Assembly: GCF_013415305.1 (NCBI RefSeq)
Contig: NZ_JACBXU010000001.1
Coordinates: 1,550,001-1,614,000 of the forward strand
DNA from: Pantoea sp. WMus005
GTDB lineage: Bacteria; Pseudomonadota; Gammaproteobacteria; Enterobacterales; Enterobacteriaceae
DNA length: 64,000 nucleotides
Reading direction: 5' to 3'
In this document: one piece after another, positions 50,361 to 59,864 of the stretch
Layout: the number at the start of each line of letters is the position of its first letter
How positions within the stretch are numbered: the stretch's first letter is position 1
The notes under the pieces: generated by a model
The model's database searches: none
What the model was told of the DNA's origin: nothing
Seen by the model: the letters and a program-made list of their open reading frames with translations, nothing else
Program-made: the position numbers and the translations under genes

Positions 50361-51596
50361 TCAGACGCCGCGCCAGCGCCTGAAGATCAGTGAGGTGTTT
50401 ATCCCACCGAAGGCAAAGTTGTTGCTCTGGATATAGTCGGTCTCCAGCTTTCGCGGCTCACCCATGATGTAATCCAGCTGACCACCGTCGGCGGCAGGTT
50501 GTGTCAGGTTAAGGGTTGGCGCAAACCACCCTTCCCGCATCATCTCAATACTCATCCAGGCTTCCAGTGCTCCACAGGCCCCCAGCGTATGGCCAAAATA
50601 GGACTTCAGCGAGGAGATCGGCGTTGTTTCGCCAAACACCGCCGCCGTTGCCAGACTTTCGGCCATGTCACCCCGTTCCGTGGCGGTGCCGTGCGCATTC
50701 ACATAACCAACGTCTGCGGCCGTAATACCCGCGCTTAGCAACGCCCGCTCGATGCAGATCTGCATGGTTTCCCGCTGCGGCTGCGTGATATGCGCGGCAT
50801 CGCAGTTGGTATGGAAACCGGTGAGCTCCGCGTAAATCGTGGCGCCGCGCGCCAGGGCATGGTCCAGCGACTCCAGGATCAACGTGCCGGCGCCTTCGCC
50901 AATCACCAGGCCATCGCGCTGCTGATCAAAGGGTGCAGGCGTGGTGTGCGGTGCGTCATTACGCTGGCTGGTGGCAAACAGGGTGTCGAACACTGCCGCT
51001 TCCGACGGACAAAGCTCCTCCGCACCACCAGCAACCATCACCGTCTGATAACCGTGACGAATTGCTTCCCAGGCATAGCCAATCGCCTGGCTGCCGGACG
51101 TACAGGCGCTGGAGGTCGGGATCACCCGGCCGCGCAGGCCGAAAAACAGCCCGGCATTGACGGCCGTCGTATGCGGCATCATCTGCACGTAGGTGGTGCC
51201 GGTAATATTGTTAGTGTGCTTTTCCGTCAGCATGGTGGCGAACTCGCTGACCGGCCCGGTACTGCCGGTCGACGAACCGTAGGCGATACCCGTTTCCCCG
51301 CTGGTCAGCACCGGATGGTCAATCAGGCCCGCCTGGGTCAGCGCCAGCTCGGTTGCACGCGTCGCCAGCAGCGAAACGCGGCCCATGGCGCGGATACGCT
51401 TGCGGGTGTAGTGCGCAGGCAGTTCAAAGTTATCCACGGGTGCGCCGAGCAGGGTATGCAGCCCGTCGTAGATCTGCCATTCGGGCATGAAACGCACTGC
51501 ATTGCGGCCTGCACGGATCCGCGCCGACACCTCCGCCCAGGACTCACCAAAAGCGGTGACACCACCCATACCGGTTACGACTACCCGCTGGATCAC
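50361..51596 (-). CDS. apeR: APE ketosynthase ApeR
   Basis: FabF-like ketosynthase (411 residues) with an intact triad: Cys165 (SSACTSG), His302 (NAHGTATERGD) and His336 (YFGHTLGA). In the E. coli APE system this is one of the condensing enzymes, probably for priming. It is the last gene of the operon, overlaps apeQ by 4 bp (ATGA), and a terminator follows. Confidence 0.88.
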   Translation of the reverse strand: MIQRVVVTGMGGVTAFGESWAEVSARIRAGRNAVRFMPEWQIYDGLHTLLGAPVDNFELPAHYTRKRIRAMGRVSLLATRATELALTQAGLIDHPVLTSGETGIAYGSSTGSTGPVSEFATMLTEKHTNNITGTTYVQMMPHTTAVNAGLFFGLRGRVIPTSSACTSGSQAIGYAWEAIRHGYQTVMVAGGAEELCPSEAAVFDTLFATSQRNDAPHTTPAPFDQQRDGLVIGEGAGTLILESLDHALARGATIYAELTGFHTNCDAAHITQPQRETMQICIERALLSAGITAADVGYVNAHGTATERGDMAESLATAAVFGETTPISSLKSYFGHTLGACGALEAWMSIEMMREGWFAPTLNLTQPAADGGQLDYIMGEPRKLETDYIQSNNFAFGGINTSLIFRRWRGV

Positions 51597-52324
51597 AGCA
51601 TGCCTCCATTAATCGAAATCACCTGACGCGTCACGTAACCGGCGATATCGGACATCAGATAGCTCGCCAGCCCGGCGACTTCTTCAGCCGCGCCCATGCG
51701 CTTCATCGGCACGATCTTCATTGCTTCCTCAATCACCCGAGGTTCCATTCCCTCCATGCCGGTATCGATCAGACCCGGCGCGATGCAGTTAACGGTGATT
51801 TTGCGTTTAGCCAGCTCAATCGCCAGTGCTTTCGTGGCCCCGATAATGCCCGCTTTCGCCGCGCTGTAGTTGACCTGACCGCGATTACCCATTATTCCGG
51901 AAACCGATGAGAGCGTAATAATACGGCCACCGCGCCGCAGGCCGATCATCGGCATCACGCAGGGCTGGATCACATTATAAAAACTGTCGAGATTGGTGTG
52001 GATCACGCTGTCCCACTCCTCATCCGTCAGGGCGGGAAACGCCGCATCACGGGTGATACCGGCATTACTCACCAGGCCATAATAGGCGCCGTGTTGCTCA
52101 ATGTCCGCTTCCAGCGCGGCGCGGGTTGCCACCCGGTCAGCTACATCAAATCCCAGCACACGGCCCGTGCCGCCTGCGGATTCGATCTGCTGCAGGCACT
52201 GCTCAGCGCCTGCACGGTCGCGGTTAAAATGAACGATAACCTGATAGCCATCCTGGGCGAGACGCAGCGCAATCGCGCGGCCGATGCCTTTGCTGGCGCC
52301 CGTCACTAATACCGAATCTGTCAT
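51593..52324 (-). CDS. apeQ: APE ketoreductase ApeQ
   Basis: FabG-like short-chain dehydrogenase (243 residues), TGASKGIGRAIALRLAQDGY with NNAG-type SNAGITRDAAF and YSAAKAG. Ser and Tyr-x3-Lys are conserved (SSVSGIMGNRGQVNYSAAKA). It should reduce the keto group on the growing ACP-bound polyene. Overlaps apeP and apeR by 4 bp each. Confidence 0.92.
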   Translation of the reverse strand: MTDSVLVTGASKGIGRAIALRLAQDGYQVIVHFNRDRAGAEQCLQQIESAGGTGRVLGFDVADRVATRAALEADIEQHGAYYGLVSNAGITRDAAFPALTDEEWDSVIHTNLDSFYNVIQPCVMPMIGLRRGGRIITLSSVSGIMGNRGQVNYSAAKAGIIGATKALAIELAKRKITVNCIAPGLIDTGMEGMEPRVIEEAMKIVPMKRMGAAEEVAGLASYLMSDIAGYVTRQVISINGGML

Positions 52325-52800
52325 GGCTGATTTCCTTGTGACATTAATTGCTGTAACTCTGCTTCATTAGGTTGATACGTGTTCAGACGACCGCTGGCAA
52401 GCCGTTGTGTGCCATAACGAATGTCGCCCTCAAAGCTGCCCATGCGGTCATCCCGCATCAGCAGCGTCATCCGGATATCCAGCGTGACATTGGCCGGAAA
52501 GCACGGCCGCTCAGCTCGCCAGCCGCGTCCGCCCAGCAGCATACCGGGCGGGATCAGGGTGGCGCCGCCCTGCTTTGCATGCCAGCCCGACCAGACGCCC
52601 ACGGTCTGCGCCATCATTTCGACGCCAAACCAGGCAGGCACTTCGCCCTGTGATGTAAGAAACGGAGCCAGTACGCCACCGGCACAGGTCGACACCTGAC
52701 AGTGAACCTGGTCTTCATCAACGGCGATCAACTGATCAAGCAGCAGCATCGGTGCAGCGTGCGGCAGCCAGTGTGCCGCGGGAGAATTAATGTCCATCAA
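52321..52800 (-). CDS. apeP: APE dehydratase subunit ApeP
   Basis: Hotdog-fold dehydratase (159 residues) that makes the conjugated double bonds. WLPHAAPMLLLDQLIAVDED holds His14, and WFGVEMMAQTVGVWSG holds Glu61. In E. coli ApeP works with the other hotdog protein ApeI as a heterocomplex. Two adjacent Met codons at 52800/52797 are possible. It overlaps apeO by 14 bp and apeQ by 4 bp. Confidence 0.88.
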   Translation of the reverse strand: MMDINSPAAHWLPHAAPMLLLDQLIAVDEDQVHCQVSTCAGGVLAPFLTSQGEVPAWFGVEMMAQTVGVWSGWHAKQGGATLIPPGMLLGGRGWRAERPCFPANVTLDIRMTLLMRDDRMGSFEGDIRYGTQRLASGRLNTYQPNEAELQQLMSQGNQP

Positions 52801-53947
52801 GGCGTCCCAGAATCAGACAGGTGTTATTGCCGCCAAAGGCGAATGAATTCGAGGCGATGACCGGCCGCTGCAGTGCCTGCGGCTGTAACAGCAATCCGCA
52901 ATCCGGCAGCGTGCCATCCTGCTCCGTCTCACTGAAATCCTGCGCGGGCAGCGGCAGATTGTGTAGCAGGATTAGCGCGCTGAGCGCGGCCTCGCACACC
53001 CCTGCCGCGCCGAGCGTATGGCCGGTAAGATGTTTGGTCGAGCTGCACGGAACCGCATTGCCAAACAGGCGCTCAATGACAGCGGCTTCCATCTGGTCGT
53101 TCAGCGGCGTCGCTGTGCCGTGGAGATTGATATATCCGACCTGCTGCGGCAACAGATTCGCCTGCTGCAGCGCCATGCGCATCGCACGTTCAGCGCCCTC
53201 ACCCTGCGGATGGGGAGCTGACATGTGCCAGGCATCAGATGATTCGCCCGCGCCCAGCAGCGCCAGCGGCTGCGGTTCGCGCGTCAGCAGCATCAGCGCC
53301 GCGCCTTCACCAATTGAGATACCGTCCCGATCCCGGCTGAATGGCGCGCAGCGACGTTCAGAAAGCGATTCCAGGCTGTCGAAGCCGTTAATGGGCATCC
53401 GGCTCAGGGAGTCCGCACCGCCCACCAGTGCGACATCCGCCAGCCCCGCCGCAATCAGTCGCTCACCGCTGATTATGGCGCGGGCGCTGGAGGAGCAGGC
53501 GGTAGAAATGGTATAGGCTGGACCAGCCAGCTGCAGATAGTGAGCCAGGAAACGTGATGGATCGCCCAACTCCTGCATCTGGTAGTGATAATCGGGCTGA
53601 TTGCCACAAATCTGCTGATCGCCCTCATCCACGCCCGAGGTACTGGTGCCCAGCACAATCGCCACTCTGCTGGCACCATAACAGGCAATCGCCGCATCAA
53701 GTACCGGACGAATCTGCACCAGCGCGGCCAGCAGCAGTTGGTTATTGCGGGTATTGTGCGCGCTCAGCGCAGCAGGAATCGCCGGCAGTTCAGCCTCAAC
53801 CCTGCCCAGCCAGCAGGCGCGATCACCGCTCAGCCAGCCATGGCGCAGCTGCATACCGGGTGCCTCACCCTTTTTCAGGCTGTCTGCAATCTGCTGACTG
53901 TTATTACCCAGGGCATTCAGCATGCCGATGGCAGAGATGTAAATCAT
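52787..53947 (-). CDS. apeO: APE ketosynthase ApeO
   Basis: Beta-ketoacyl synthase (386 residues), triad intact: Cys151 (STACSSSARA), His276 (NLHGTATPLND) and His310 (KHLTGHTLG). In E. coli it forms a heterodimer with ApeC (the Cys-less chain-length factor); the same pairing is likely here. Overlaps apeN by 4 bp and apeP by 14 bp. Confidence 0.9.
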   Translation of the reverse strand: MIYISAIGMLNALGNNSQQIADSLKKGEAPGMQLRHGWLSGDRACWLGRVEAELPAIPAALSAHNTRNNQLLLAALVQIRPVLDAAIACYGASRVAIVLGTSTSGVDEGDQQICGNQPDYHYQMQELGDPSRFLAHYLQLAGPAYTISTACSSSARAIISGERLIAAGLADVALVGGADSLSRMPINGFDSLESLSERRCAPFSRDRDGISIGEGAALMLLTREPQPLALLGAGESSDAWHMSAPHPQGEGAERAMRMALQQANLLPQQVGYINLHGTATPLNDQMEAAVIERLFGNAVPCSSTKHLTGHTLGAAGVCEAALSALILLHNLPLPAQDFSETEQDGTLPDCGLLLQPQALQRPVIASNSFAFGGNNTCLILGRLDGH

Positions 53948-54516
53948 GAGGCGTCCAGATGTTGAATGCGGATCTGATAGCCAAAGGCATGCTGCTGAAT
54001 GCTGATCGGCTGTCGCTGATTACCACGTTGCAGATAATCAATTTCGGTCACCAGCTGCTTATCGGCATCAAGTAGCCGTCGCTTTAACCCCTGATCCTGC
54101 AGCGTCCAGCCCGGCGGTAGCTGCTTTTGCCACACATCCAGCGGCCAGTAGCTGAGCATGATGTCTGCCAGCACCTGACTGGCGGGGGGCATCTGCGGCA
54201 GTGGCATCAGCTGCTGGGTGTGAATACCGCGGGCATCGTAGCGCAGGCTGAACAGGCGGATACCCACCGAAGAGAGTCCCGCCAGATCAATCTGCTGTTC
54301 ATCGGCGCTGAGCAGCACCAGCAGTGACTGACTCTGGCCTTTTACCTGCCCGGTCAGTAGCTGCTGCTGCTGGAAGGCGGGACGAATGCCTGGTGGCGGC
54401 AGCGTCACCTTCACGCCCGGTTTCAGCCAGGCAGCAGGATGGCTGCTGTCAGGTGCATGATCGGCACAGGCGCTGAGCAGCAGAGCTGTGAGCAGAATAA
54501 AGGCAGCGCGGATCAT
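53944..54516 (-). CDS. apeN: DUF3261 lipoprotein ApeN
   Basis: Lipoprotein of 190 residues with the signal MIRAAFILLTALLLSACADH and lipobox LSAC (Cys17). It belongs to DUF3261, usually found with the MMPL exporter and the LolA-like protein in APE clusters, so it may receive the APE lipid at the outer membrane (inference). Overlaps apeM by 4 bp and apeO by 4 bp. Confidence 0.85.
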   Translation of the reverse strand: MIRAAFILLTALLLSACADHAPDSSHPAAWLKPGVKVTLPPPGIRPAFQQQQLLTGQVKGQSQSLLVLLSADEQQIDLAGLSSVGIRLFSLRYDARGIHTQQLMPLPQMPPASQVLADIMLSYWPLDVWQKQLPPGWTLQDQGLKRRLLDADKQLVTEIDYLQRGNQRQPISIQQHAFGYQIRIQHLDAS

Positions 54517-56837
54517 CGTTTACTCCTTGATCGGGTGGGTCGCATCGCCAGCGGTGACAGCAGGAAAGCGCTGAAGATGCCGCTGCATAATACGGTGCCA
54601 AAACTGGCAATCGCGCTGGTGCTGCTAAATACCAGCATCCCCAGCGTCAGTAAGGTGGTGATCATCGCCAGCGAGACCGCCAGCAATGAGGTCAATGGCG
54701 TACCCTGTGGGTTGCTGAAAAATAGCGTGTAGTTAATGCCGATGCCCAGCACCAGAATCAGCGCCAGCAGCGCAAACAGGTTCAGAGACGCGCCGATCCA
54801 GCCCAGCGTTGCCAGCGCCATCGCCAGCGACAGAACTGACGGCAGCGCGCTGCGTAAACCCGCTTTTAGCCCCAGCCGCAGCACAAAACTCAGGGTAATC
54901 AGCAGCAGCGCCAGTGTCAGTAAACCGCCGAGAAGGGTGCGCCAGAAACTGAACAGCGAATCGTAACGGGATTTACGGTCAATCCAGCTGACGCCCGGAT
55001 GCTGCTTAGCCAGCGCCGCGAGCGCGGCACTGTCTTTTACGCCGCTGGTGGGGATCAAAACGCCGCTCTGCCCATCCGGCAGCGTCAGCCACAGCAGACG
55101 CCAGCCTTCACTCAGCGGACTCGCCAGCCAGTCATCCGGCGTCACCGGCATCGGGGTCAGATCCGGCGCGGCCAGCGCAATCCCCGCCTGCTGCAGTCGC
55201 GCTCTAATCGTCGGGGCAGCCTGCTTCAACAGCTGGAGATCCTGCTGTTGCTGAGCCAGCGACTGAAGAGGCAACAGACGATAGCGCTGCAGCCAGCCCT
55301 GCTGTTGCGCATGGTGCAGATCCGGGGCCAGTTTTTCCAGCCGCTGCAGTGTCTGCTGCGCGTCATCGCCCCAGACAACAAACCAGGTCTGATCGGCACG
55401 CTGGCCGGTCAGCGCCGCGAGCTGGCGATCCTGTTCCAGCAGCTGCGCAGGCGCACTTTGCAGATGCGCGATGTCATCATCTATCTTCAGCTGGGCAATA
55501 CCGGTCAGGGCAAAAATCGCCATCGCGATGGGTAATCCAACGCGCAGCGCGCGCTGACGGCGCCAGGCAGCAAGCCAGCGCGCCAGTGGCACCATCAGCG
55601 GCACCGGTCGCACCGGTAATCCGCGTACCAGCCACGGCGTGATCAGAATCACCGTCAGGCAGGAGGCGGTTAAGCCGCTGGCGGCAAACACCGCCAGCTG
55701 ACGCAGCCCCGGAAACGGCGCCAGCAGCATCAGCAGCCAGGCAATGGCCGTGGTCGCGAGCGCCAGCAGCAGCGTGCCGCGGACTTTTCGCAGGCTCTGC
55801 CACGGGGTTTGCTGATCGCCGTGAACCATACGCTCGGTGAGGTAATAGAGCGTGTAATCCGCCGAGATGCCAACAATACTCAGGCTCATCACCAGCGTCA
55901 TCAGATGCAATTCGCCGAAGCAAAGCAGCGTCATCACCGTGCCCGCCATCGCGCCGATTGCCACAGAGGTCACCGTCAGCAAGAGCGGACGCAGTGAACG
56001 AAAGACCAGAAGTACCAGCAGGACGACGCCCCCCAGCGTCATACTGCCCAGCGTTTTGACATCATGCTGCGCGCGCTGGCTGGCGTTGTCGCTGAACAGG
56101 ACTGTGCCTCGCGTCAGGAGTTTCGCCTGTGGCCAGTGGCCTTTAAGCTGCTGTTCCAGCGCACCGAGCCGGGTCACCAGTGCATGACTTTGCTGCATAC
56201 TAAAGGCGTTATTCGCCAGTTCGCCATGCAGAAAATACCACTGTTTACCCTGCTCATCTTTTACCGTCAGCCAGCCATCATGCAGCGTCATGCGCCCGGC
56301 GTTCTGGGCCAGCGCCAGCTGTGAACCGCGCACCAGCATCAAAGGATCGCCCTGCAACTCTTTGCTGCTGACGCCCGAGAAGGCTGAAAAGAGCTGTGCC
56401 AGCAGCCAGTCGGCCTGCGCCCCACCGCCATTCTGCAACCGGCTGCGCGTCGCGTCATCAATCAGGCCGTTACGATGTTGCCAGGCAAAGCGGCCCCACT
56501 GTTGCTGCTGTTGCGCATCAAGAGCGCCCTGCACCTGTTTCAGTTCCGGCAGCGCGCGCAGTTGAGCCAGCCACCAGGCCGCGACCTGCGGATCGTCCTG
56601 CTCACCGGGCGAAACCAGCCACACCATCTGGCGATCCAGGCGCTGCATGAAGCCCTGCTGCAGCGCAGGCGGCGCCGCGCCCAGATTCTGCTGCGGCAGC
56701 AGTGCCAGCACGCTGCTGTTAAGCTGGCTGCGCGGCAGCAGAAAGGCGAGCGCTGCCGCCAGCAACAGACAGAGGGCCAGCCACAGAATAGCCAGCAGCC
56801 GATCGTTACGGCCCGGCAAAACGCGCCTGCTCCTCAT
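54513..56837 (-). CDS. apeM: MMPL-family exporter ApeM
   Basis: Large inner-membrane transporter (774 residues) of the RND/MMPL superfamily, with two blocks of about six helices. A first helix (residues about 14-34, LLAILWLALCLLLAAALAFL) is followed by a large periplasmic loop, then the helix bundle around LTSVAIGAMAGTVMTLLCFG, SIVGISADYTLYYLTERMVH. A second repeat has LLALILVLGIGINYTLFFSN. Its start overlaps apeL by 32 bp. It should carry the APE-lipid across the membrane (inference from the family). Confidence 0.9.
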   Translation of the reverse strand: MRSRRVLPGRNDRLLAILWLALCLLLAAALAFLLPRSQLNSSVLALLPQQNLGAAPPALQQGFMQRLDRQMVWLVSPGEQDDPQVAAWWLAQLRALPELKQVQGALDAQQQQQWGRFAWQHRNGLIDDATRSRLQNGGGAQADWLLAQLFSAFSGVSSKELQGDPLMLVRGSQLALAQNAGRMTLHDGWLTVKDEQGKQWYFLHGELANNAFSMQQSHALVTRLGALEQQLKGHWPQAKLLTRGTVLFSDNASQRAQHDVKTLGSMTLGGVVLLVLLVFRSLRPLLLTVTSVAIGAMAGTVMTLLCFGELHLMTLVMSLSIVGISADYTLYYLTERMVHGDQQTPWQSLRKVRGTLLLALATTAIAWLLMLLAPFPGLRQLAVFAASGLTASCLTVILITPWLVRGLPVRPVPLMVPLARWLAAWRRQRALRVGLPIAMAIFALTGIAQLKIDDDIAHLQSAPAQLLEQDRQLAALTGQRADQTWFVVWGDDAQQTLQRLEKLAPDLHHAQQQGWLQRYRLLPLQSLAQQQQDLQLLKQAAPTIRARLQQAGIALAAPDLTPMPVTPDDWLASPLSEGWRLLWLTLPDGQSGVLIPTSGVKDSAALAALAKQHPGVSWIDRKSRYDSLFSFWRTLLGGLLTLALLLITLSFVLRLGLKAGLRSALPSVLSLAMALATLGWIGASLNLFALLALILVLGIGINYTLFFSNPQGTPLTSLLAVSLAMITTLLTLGMLVFSSTSAIASFGTVLCSGIFSAFLLSPLAMRPTRSRSKR

Positions 56838-57414
56838 CGCTTAACTGCGGCGGTTCAGTACGGGTGTTGCTGAGCTGAATCTGGGTCTTATCGCCCTGCT
56901 TATCGTCCAGGTTGATGCTATCCAGAAAGGCGCTACCCGCCAGTGAGATACGGTTGAAAATTTTGTTGAGCGGCGCGGCTTTGGGCGTCAGATCGAGCGT
57001 CCAGGCGCCGTTGCCGCGATCGCTGAAGGCCACGCTAAAGTTTTCGTTCAATACTTTCTGATCGGCCTGGAACAGCGCCCGCAACAAGTGGTTGAACTGG
57101 AACATCTGCGGATTGCTGTCGGCGGTGATCACCTGAGGCTTCTGCCCGTTGAGGCTCTGCACCATGCGCTTATCATCCAGCAATAGCGTCATCACAAATG
57201 GCGTCTGCTGATGCCACCATAACCCCTGCTCGCGGGCGATCAGCATCTGCCCGTGCGACACCAGCGGCTGATGCATACCAGAAATGGTGCGCGTCTGAGT
57301 AAAGTCTGCCCGGATCACAGGCTGACTGGCAAAACGCTGCTGCAACTGATCCAGCGTAACCGCGCTGGCGGCACTCGCCCACAGCAGCAGGCCGGTAAGC
57401 ACTATTTTCAGCAT
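56806..57414 (-). CDS. apeL: LolA-like periplasmic protein ApeL
   Basis: A 202-residue outer-membrane lipoprotein carrier homologue. The signal MLKIVLTGLLLWASAASA precedes VTLDQLQQRFASQPVIRADF, like LolA. AGGAG lies 8 nt before the ATG at 57414; the longer start would lie inside apeK. It is thought to carry APE lipids between the membranes. It overlaps apeM by 32 bp, the largest overlap in the operon. Confidence 0.87.
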   Translation of the reverse strand: MLKIVLTGLLLWASAASAVTLDQLQQRFASQPVIRADFTQTRTISGMHQPLVSHGQMLIAREQGLWWHQQTPFVMTLLLDDKRMVQSLNGQKPQVITADSNPQMFQFNHLLRALFQADQKVLNENFSVAFSDRGNGAWTLDLTPKAAPLNKIFNRISLAGSAFLDSINLDDKQGDKTQIQLSNTRTEPPQLSDEEQARFAGP

Positions 57415-57821
57415 CCTTTCACTCCTAAGCGTTCCAGTAAAATGTCGGGCGAAACAAAGCACAGTGCCTGACTCCCCTGCTCTACGGCCACCTGCAGCGT
57501 ATGCGCTTTAGTGGTGATCTGATCAGCCGCATTTCGTACTTCATAGTCGATGCGCAGGCGGTTCTCATATTCAGTAATCCGTGCGCTGACGCGGATCGTC
57601 TCTTCGCAGCGCAGTGGCTGACGGTATTTGACCCGGGTGTCGACCACCGGCCAGACGTAGCCGCTGGCGGCCATCTCGGCATAACTGTAGTTAATGCTGC
57701 GCAGCAGGGCTTCACGCGCGACTTCGAAAAAGCGGAAATAATTACCGTGCCAGACTACGCCCATGGGATCGCAGTCGTTGAATGAGACGGTCAGCACGAC
57801 TTCAGCATGATGTTCAGTCAT
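57408..57821 (-). CDS. apeK: APE thioesterase ApeK
   Basis: Hotdog thioesterase of the 4HBT/YbgC type (137 residues). NDCDPMGVVWHGNYFRFFEV includes catalytic-type Asp16/Asp18 and His25, followed by EVAREALLRSINYSYAEM. It may release the chain from the ACP or proofread it. The start at 57821 follows apeJ with an 8-bp overlap; it overlaps apeL by 7 bp. Confidence 0.88.
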   Translation of the reverse strand: MTEHHAEVVLTVSFNDCDPMGVVWHGNYFRFFEVAREALLRSINYSYAEMAASGYVWPVVDTRVKYRQPLRCEETIRVSARITEYENRLRIDYEVRNAADQITTKAHTLQVAVEQGSQALCFVSPDILLERLGVKGC

Positions 57822-59523
57822 GGTCAGACTCCTTGTGGTGCGCCTGTTGATCAGGCAGCGTCCAGAAATCGAAAAAGTTGAACCAGTCCAGCGGAGCCAG
57901 CAGTGCGTAGTGGGCCAGTCGCTGCGCATAGCGATCGACCGCCTGTTGCAGCGCCTGCTGACGTTGCGCACGAGGCAGCAGCAGCGGATCGGCAAACGGC
58001 TCACAGTGGATACGCAGTTTACCCCGTTGCTGCAGCGCGAACATCAGCAGCACCGGACAGCGCAACGCGGCCGCCAGCACAAATGGCCCCTGCGGAAACG
58101 GTGCGGCCCGGCCCAGAAAATCGCTCCAGATAACCCGACGCTCGCCGCCGCGTTGTGGATTCACCGCGGTACGATCCCCGACAATCGCCACCCATTCCCC
58201 CGCATCCAGCTTCTGTTGCAGCAGGATCGCCGTCTCCGGCCCGATATCGCTGACCGGCATCAGATTCACTCCCGCCTGCGGGGCGATGGTTTCCAGTACT
58301 GCCCGAAAACGTCGGGCATTGTCGGTAAACACCAGCGCGTTAATCACCAGTCCGCTGACCTGCTGTGCCATCGCGCGACAGGCTTCAATGTCACCAAGGT
58401 GGGAAGCGAGGATCAGCTTGCCCTGGGGTGTGGGTGCGCGGATGATCGCTTCTGCGCCCGGCGCGAAATCAATATCCCGTCCCCACTGCAAATCCCCGCG
58501 CCAGCTGGCGACTTTATCCAGCATCGCCCCGGCGAAGCGCAGAAAATGGCGGTAGCTGTTAAGCCGTGGCGGTAACGCAACCTGCCGCTGCTGTGCGGCA
58601 ACGGTGACCTGCGCCAGCCATTGCCGGGAAGCGCTTCGCGCGCGTTGACCGCTCAGCCAGTAGACCGCGACGACCGGCCAGAGCAGCAGTGTAAAGGGCA
58701 GCCGCCCGCCATAGCGATAGACTGCCAGCATAAAACGTAATCCCCACTGTCCGCGCCGCTCCGATTCCACAGACCAGTGCGCTGGCGATTTACGCATTGC
58801 CAGCAGACGCGGGATGCGCGGCAGCATGCCGAAGAACAGCCGGGTATGCATCCAGGAGATGCGCAGGTTGTCGTAGAGCGCATCAAAGTGCGACAACCCG
58901 CTGGCCGGATAGGTGACACGGGTCGGGATAAAGCGACTGCGCATTCCCTGCCAGTAAAGCCGCACCATAATTTCAGTGTCGAAATCCATGCGCTGGCCGA
59001 TAGCCCGGCGATCGCATAGTGCCAGCGTCGCAGCCAGCGGATAGACGCGGAAACCACACATGCTGTCGCGGATCGACAGCGACAGCGTTTCGATCCAGAC
59101 CCAGAAGTGGGTGATGTAGCGACCATAAAGACGTGATTTGGGGATTGAGTCGTCATACAGCGGCTGGCCGGAGATCAGCGCATCGGGATAGCGCTCCGCT
59201 TCCGCCAGCATCAGCGGCAGATCCTCTGCCTGATGCTGGCCATCCGCGTCGAGCTGCACCGCATGGGTAAAGCCGCGCGCCGCAGCGGCCCGCAAACCGT
59301 GGATCACCGCCGCACCTTTACCCTGATTACTGTCGAGACGCAGCAGGCTGAGCTGCGGGGCATGTAACGTCGCCAGCTGAAGCTGAGTCGCCGCATCACT
59401 GCCGTCATCCACCACGATCACTGGCAGGTTAAAGGGTGCCAGCCGCGCCAGCACCGACGCCATCATCGCGCCGTGGTTGTAGCAGGGGATCACCACGCAG
59501 GGTGAGAACGCAGCGCTTAACAC
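57814..59523 (-). CDS. apeJ: Glycosyltransferase/acyltransferase fusion ApeJ
   Basis: A 569-residue two-domain enzyme. The N-terminal half (about 1-250) is a GT2 glycosyltransferase: VIPCYNHGAMMASV, VVDDGSDAATQ, QLDADGQHQAEDL. The C-terminal half (about 320-560) is an LpxL-like acyltransferase with ASHLGDIEACRAM and VAIVGDRTAVNPQRGGER. It may attach the aryl polyene to a sugar-lipid carrier; this is inference from family. It overlaps apeI by 7 bp. Confidence 0.85.
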   Translation of the reverse strand: MLSAAFSPCVVIPCYNHGAMMASVLARLAPFNLPVIVVDDGSDAATQLQLATLHAPQLSLLRLDSNQGKGAAVIHGLRAAAARGFTHAVQLDADGQHQAEDLPLMLAEAERYPDALISGQPLYDDSIPKSRLYGRYITHFWVWIETLSLSIRDSMCGFRVYPLAATLALCDRRAIGQRMDFDTEIMVRLYWQGMRSRFIPTRVTYPASGLSHFDALYDNLRISWMHTRLFFGMLPRIPRLLAMRKSPAHWSVESERRGQWGLRFMLAVYRYGGRLPFTLLLWPVVAVYWLSGQRARSASRQWLAQVTVAAQQRQVALPPRLNSYRHFLRFAGAMLDKVASWRGDLQWGRDIDFAPGAEAIIRAPTPQGKLILASHLGDIEACRAMAQQVSGLVINALVFTDNARRFRAVLETIAPQAGVNLMPVSDIGPETAILLQQKLDAGEWVAIVGDRTAVNPQRGGERRVIWSDFLGRAAPFPQGPFVLAAALRCPVLLMFALQQRGKLRIHCEPFADPLLLPRAQRQQALQQAVDRYAQRLAHYALLAPLDWFNFFDFWTLPDQQAHHKESDHD

Positions 59524-59864
59524 AGCGTGATCTTCCCGCTGCTGGCACTCTGCTCGCCGTCGTCACTCAGCAGGCTATAGCGGAAACTCAGACGCGATTT
59601 TTCAGCGTCCCAGTCAATATGTAATTGTATTAGTGAGTCGGGTAACACCGGCTGCTGAAATTTGATGTTTTCAATGGCGACAAACTGTTTACCGGGCGCG
59701 AGCAGTGACACCCCGTAGTGCATCACCCAGTCGAGCTGCGCCACTCCGGGCAGAATCGGCAGCGCCGGAAAGTGCCCCTGGAACCAGAACAGTCCGGCCT
59801 CAACCTGCAGGGTCAGCGTCACGCTGTCAGCCTGCCGTTCCCGGCTGTGTTCAATCGGCAACAT
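59517..59864 (-). CDS. apeI: APE dehydratase subunit ApeI
   Basis: FabZ-like hotdog protein (115 residues). GLFWFQGHFPALPILPGVAQ includes His31 in the GHFPxxPxxPG motif, with Asp45 in VAQLDWVMHY where FabZ has Glu. It is expected to act with ApeP. It overlaps apeH by 14 bp and apeJ by 7 bp. Confidence 0.88.
   Translation of the reverse strand: MLPIEHSRERQADSVTLTLQVEAGLFWFQGHFPALPILPGVAQLDWVMHYGVSLLAPGKQFVAIENIKFQQPVLPDSLIQLHIDWDAEKSRLSFRYSLLSDDGEQSASSGKITLC

Noticed and set aside
57820..58575. Plus-strand frames opposite apeJ and other ape genes (also 50790-51626, 52821-53516, 54999-55535)
   Set aside because: They are shadows of the GC-rich ape genes, with Arg/Gln/His-rich translations and no motif.
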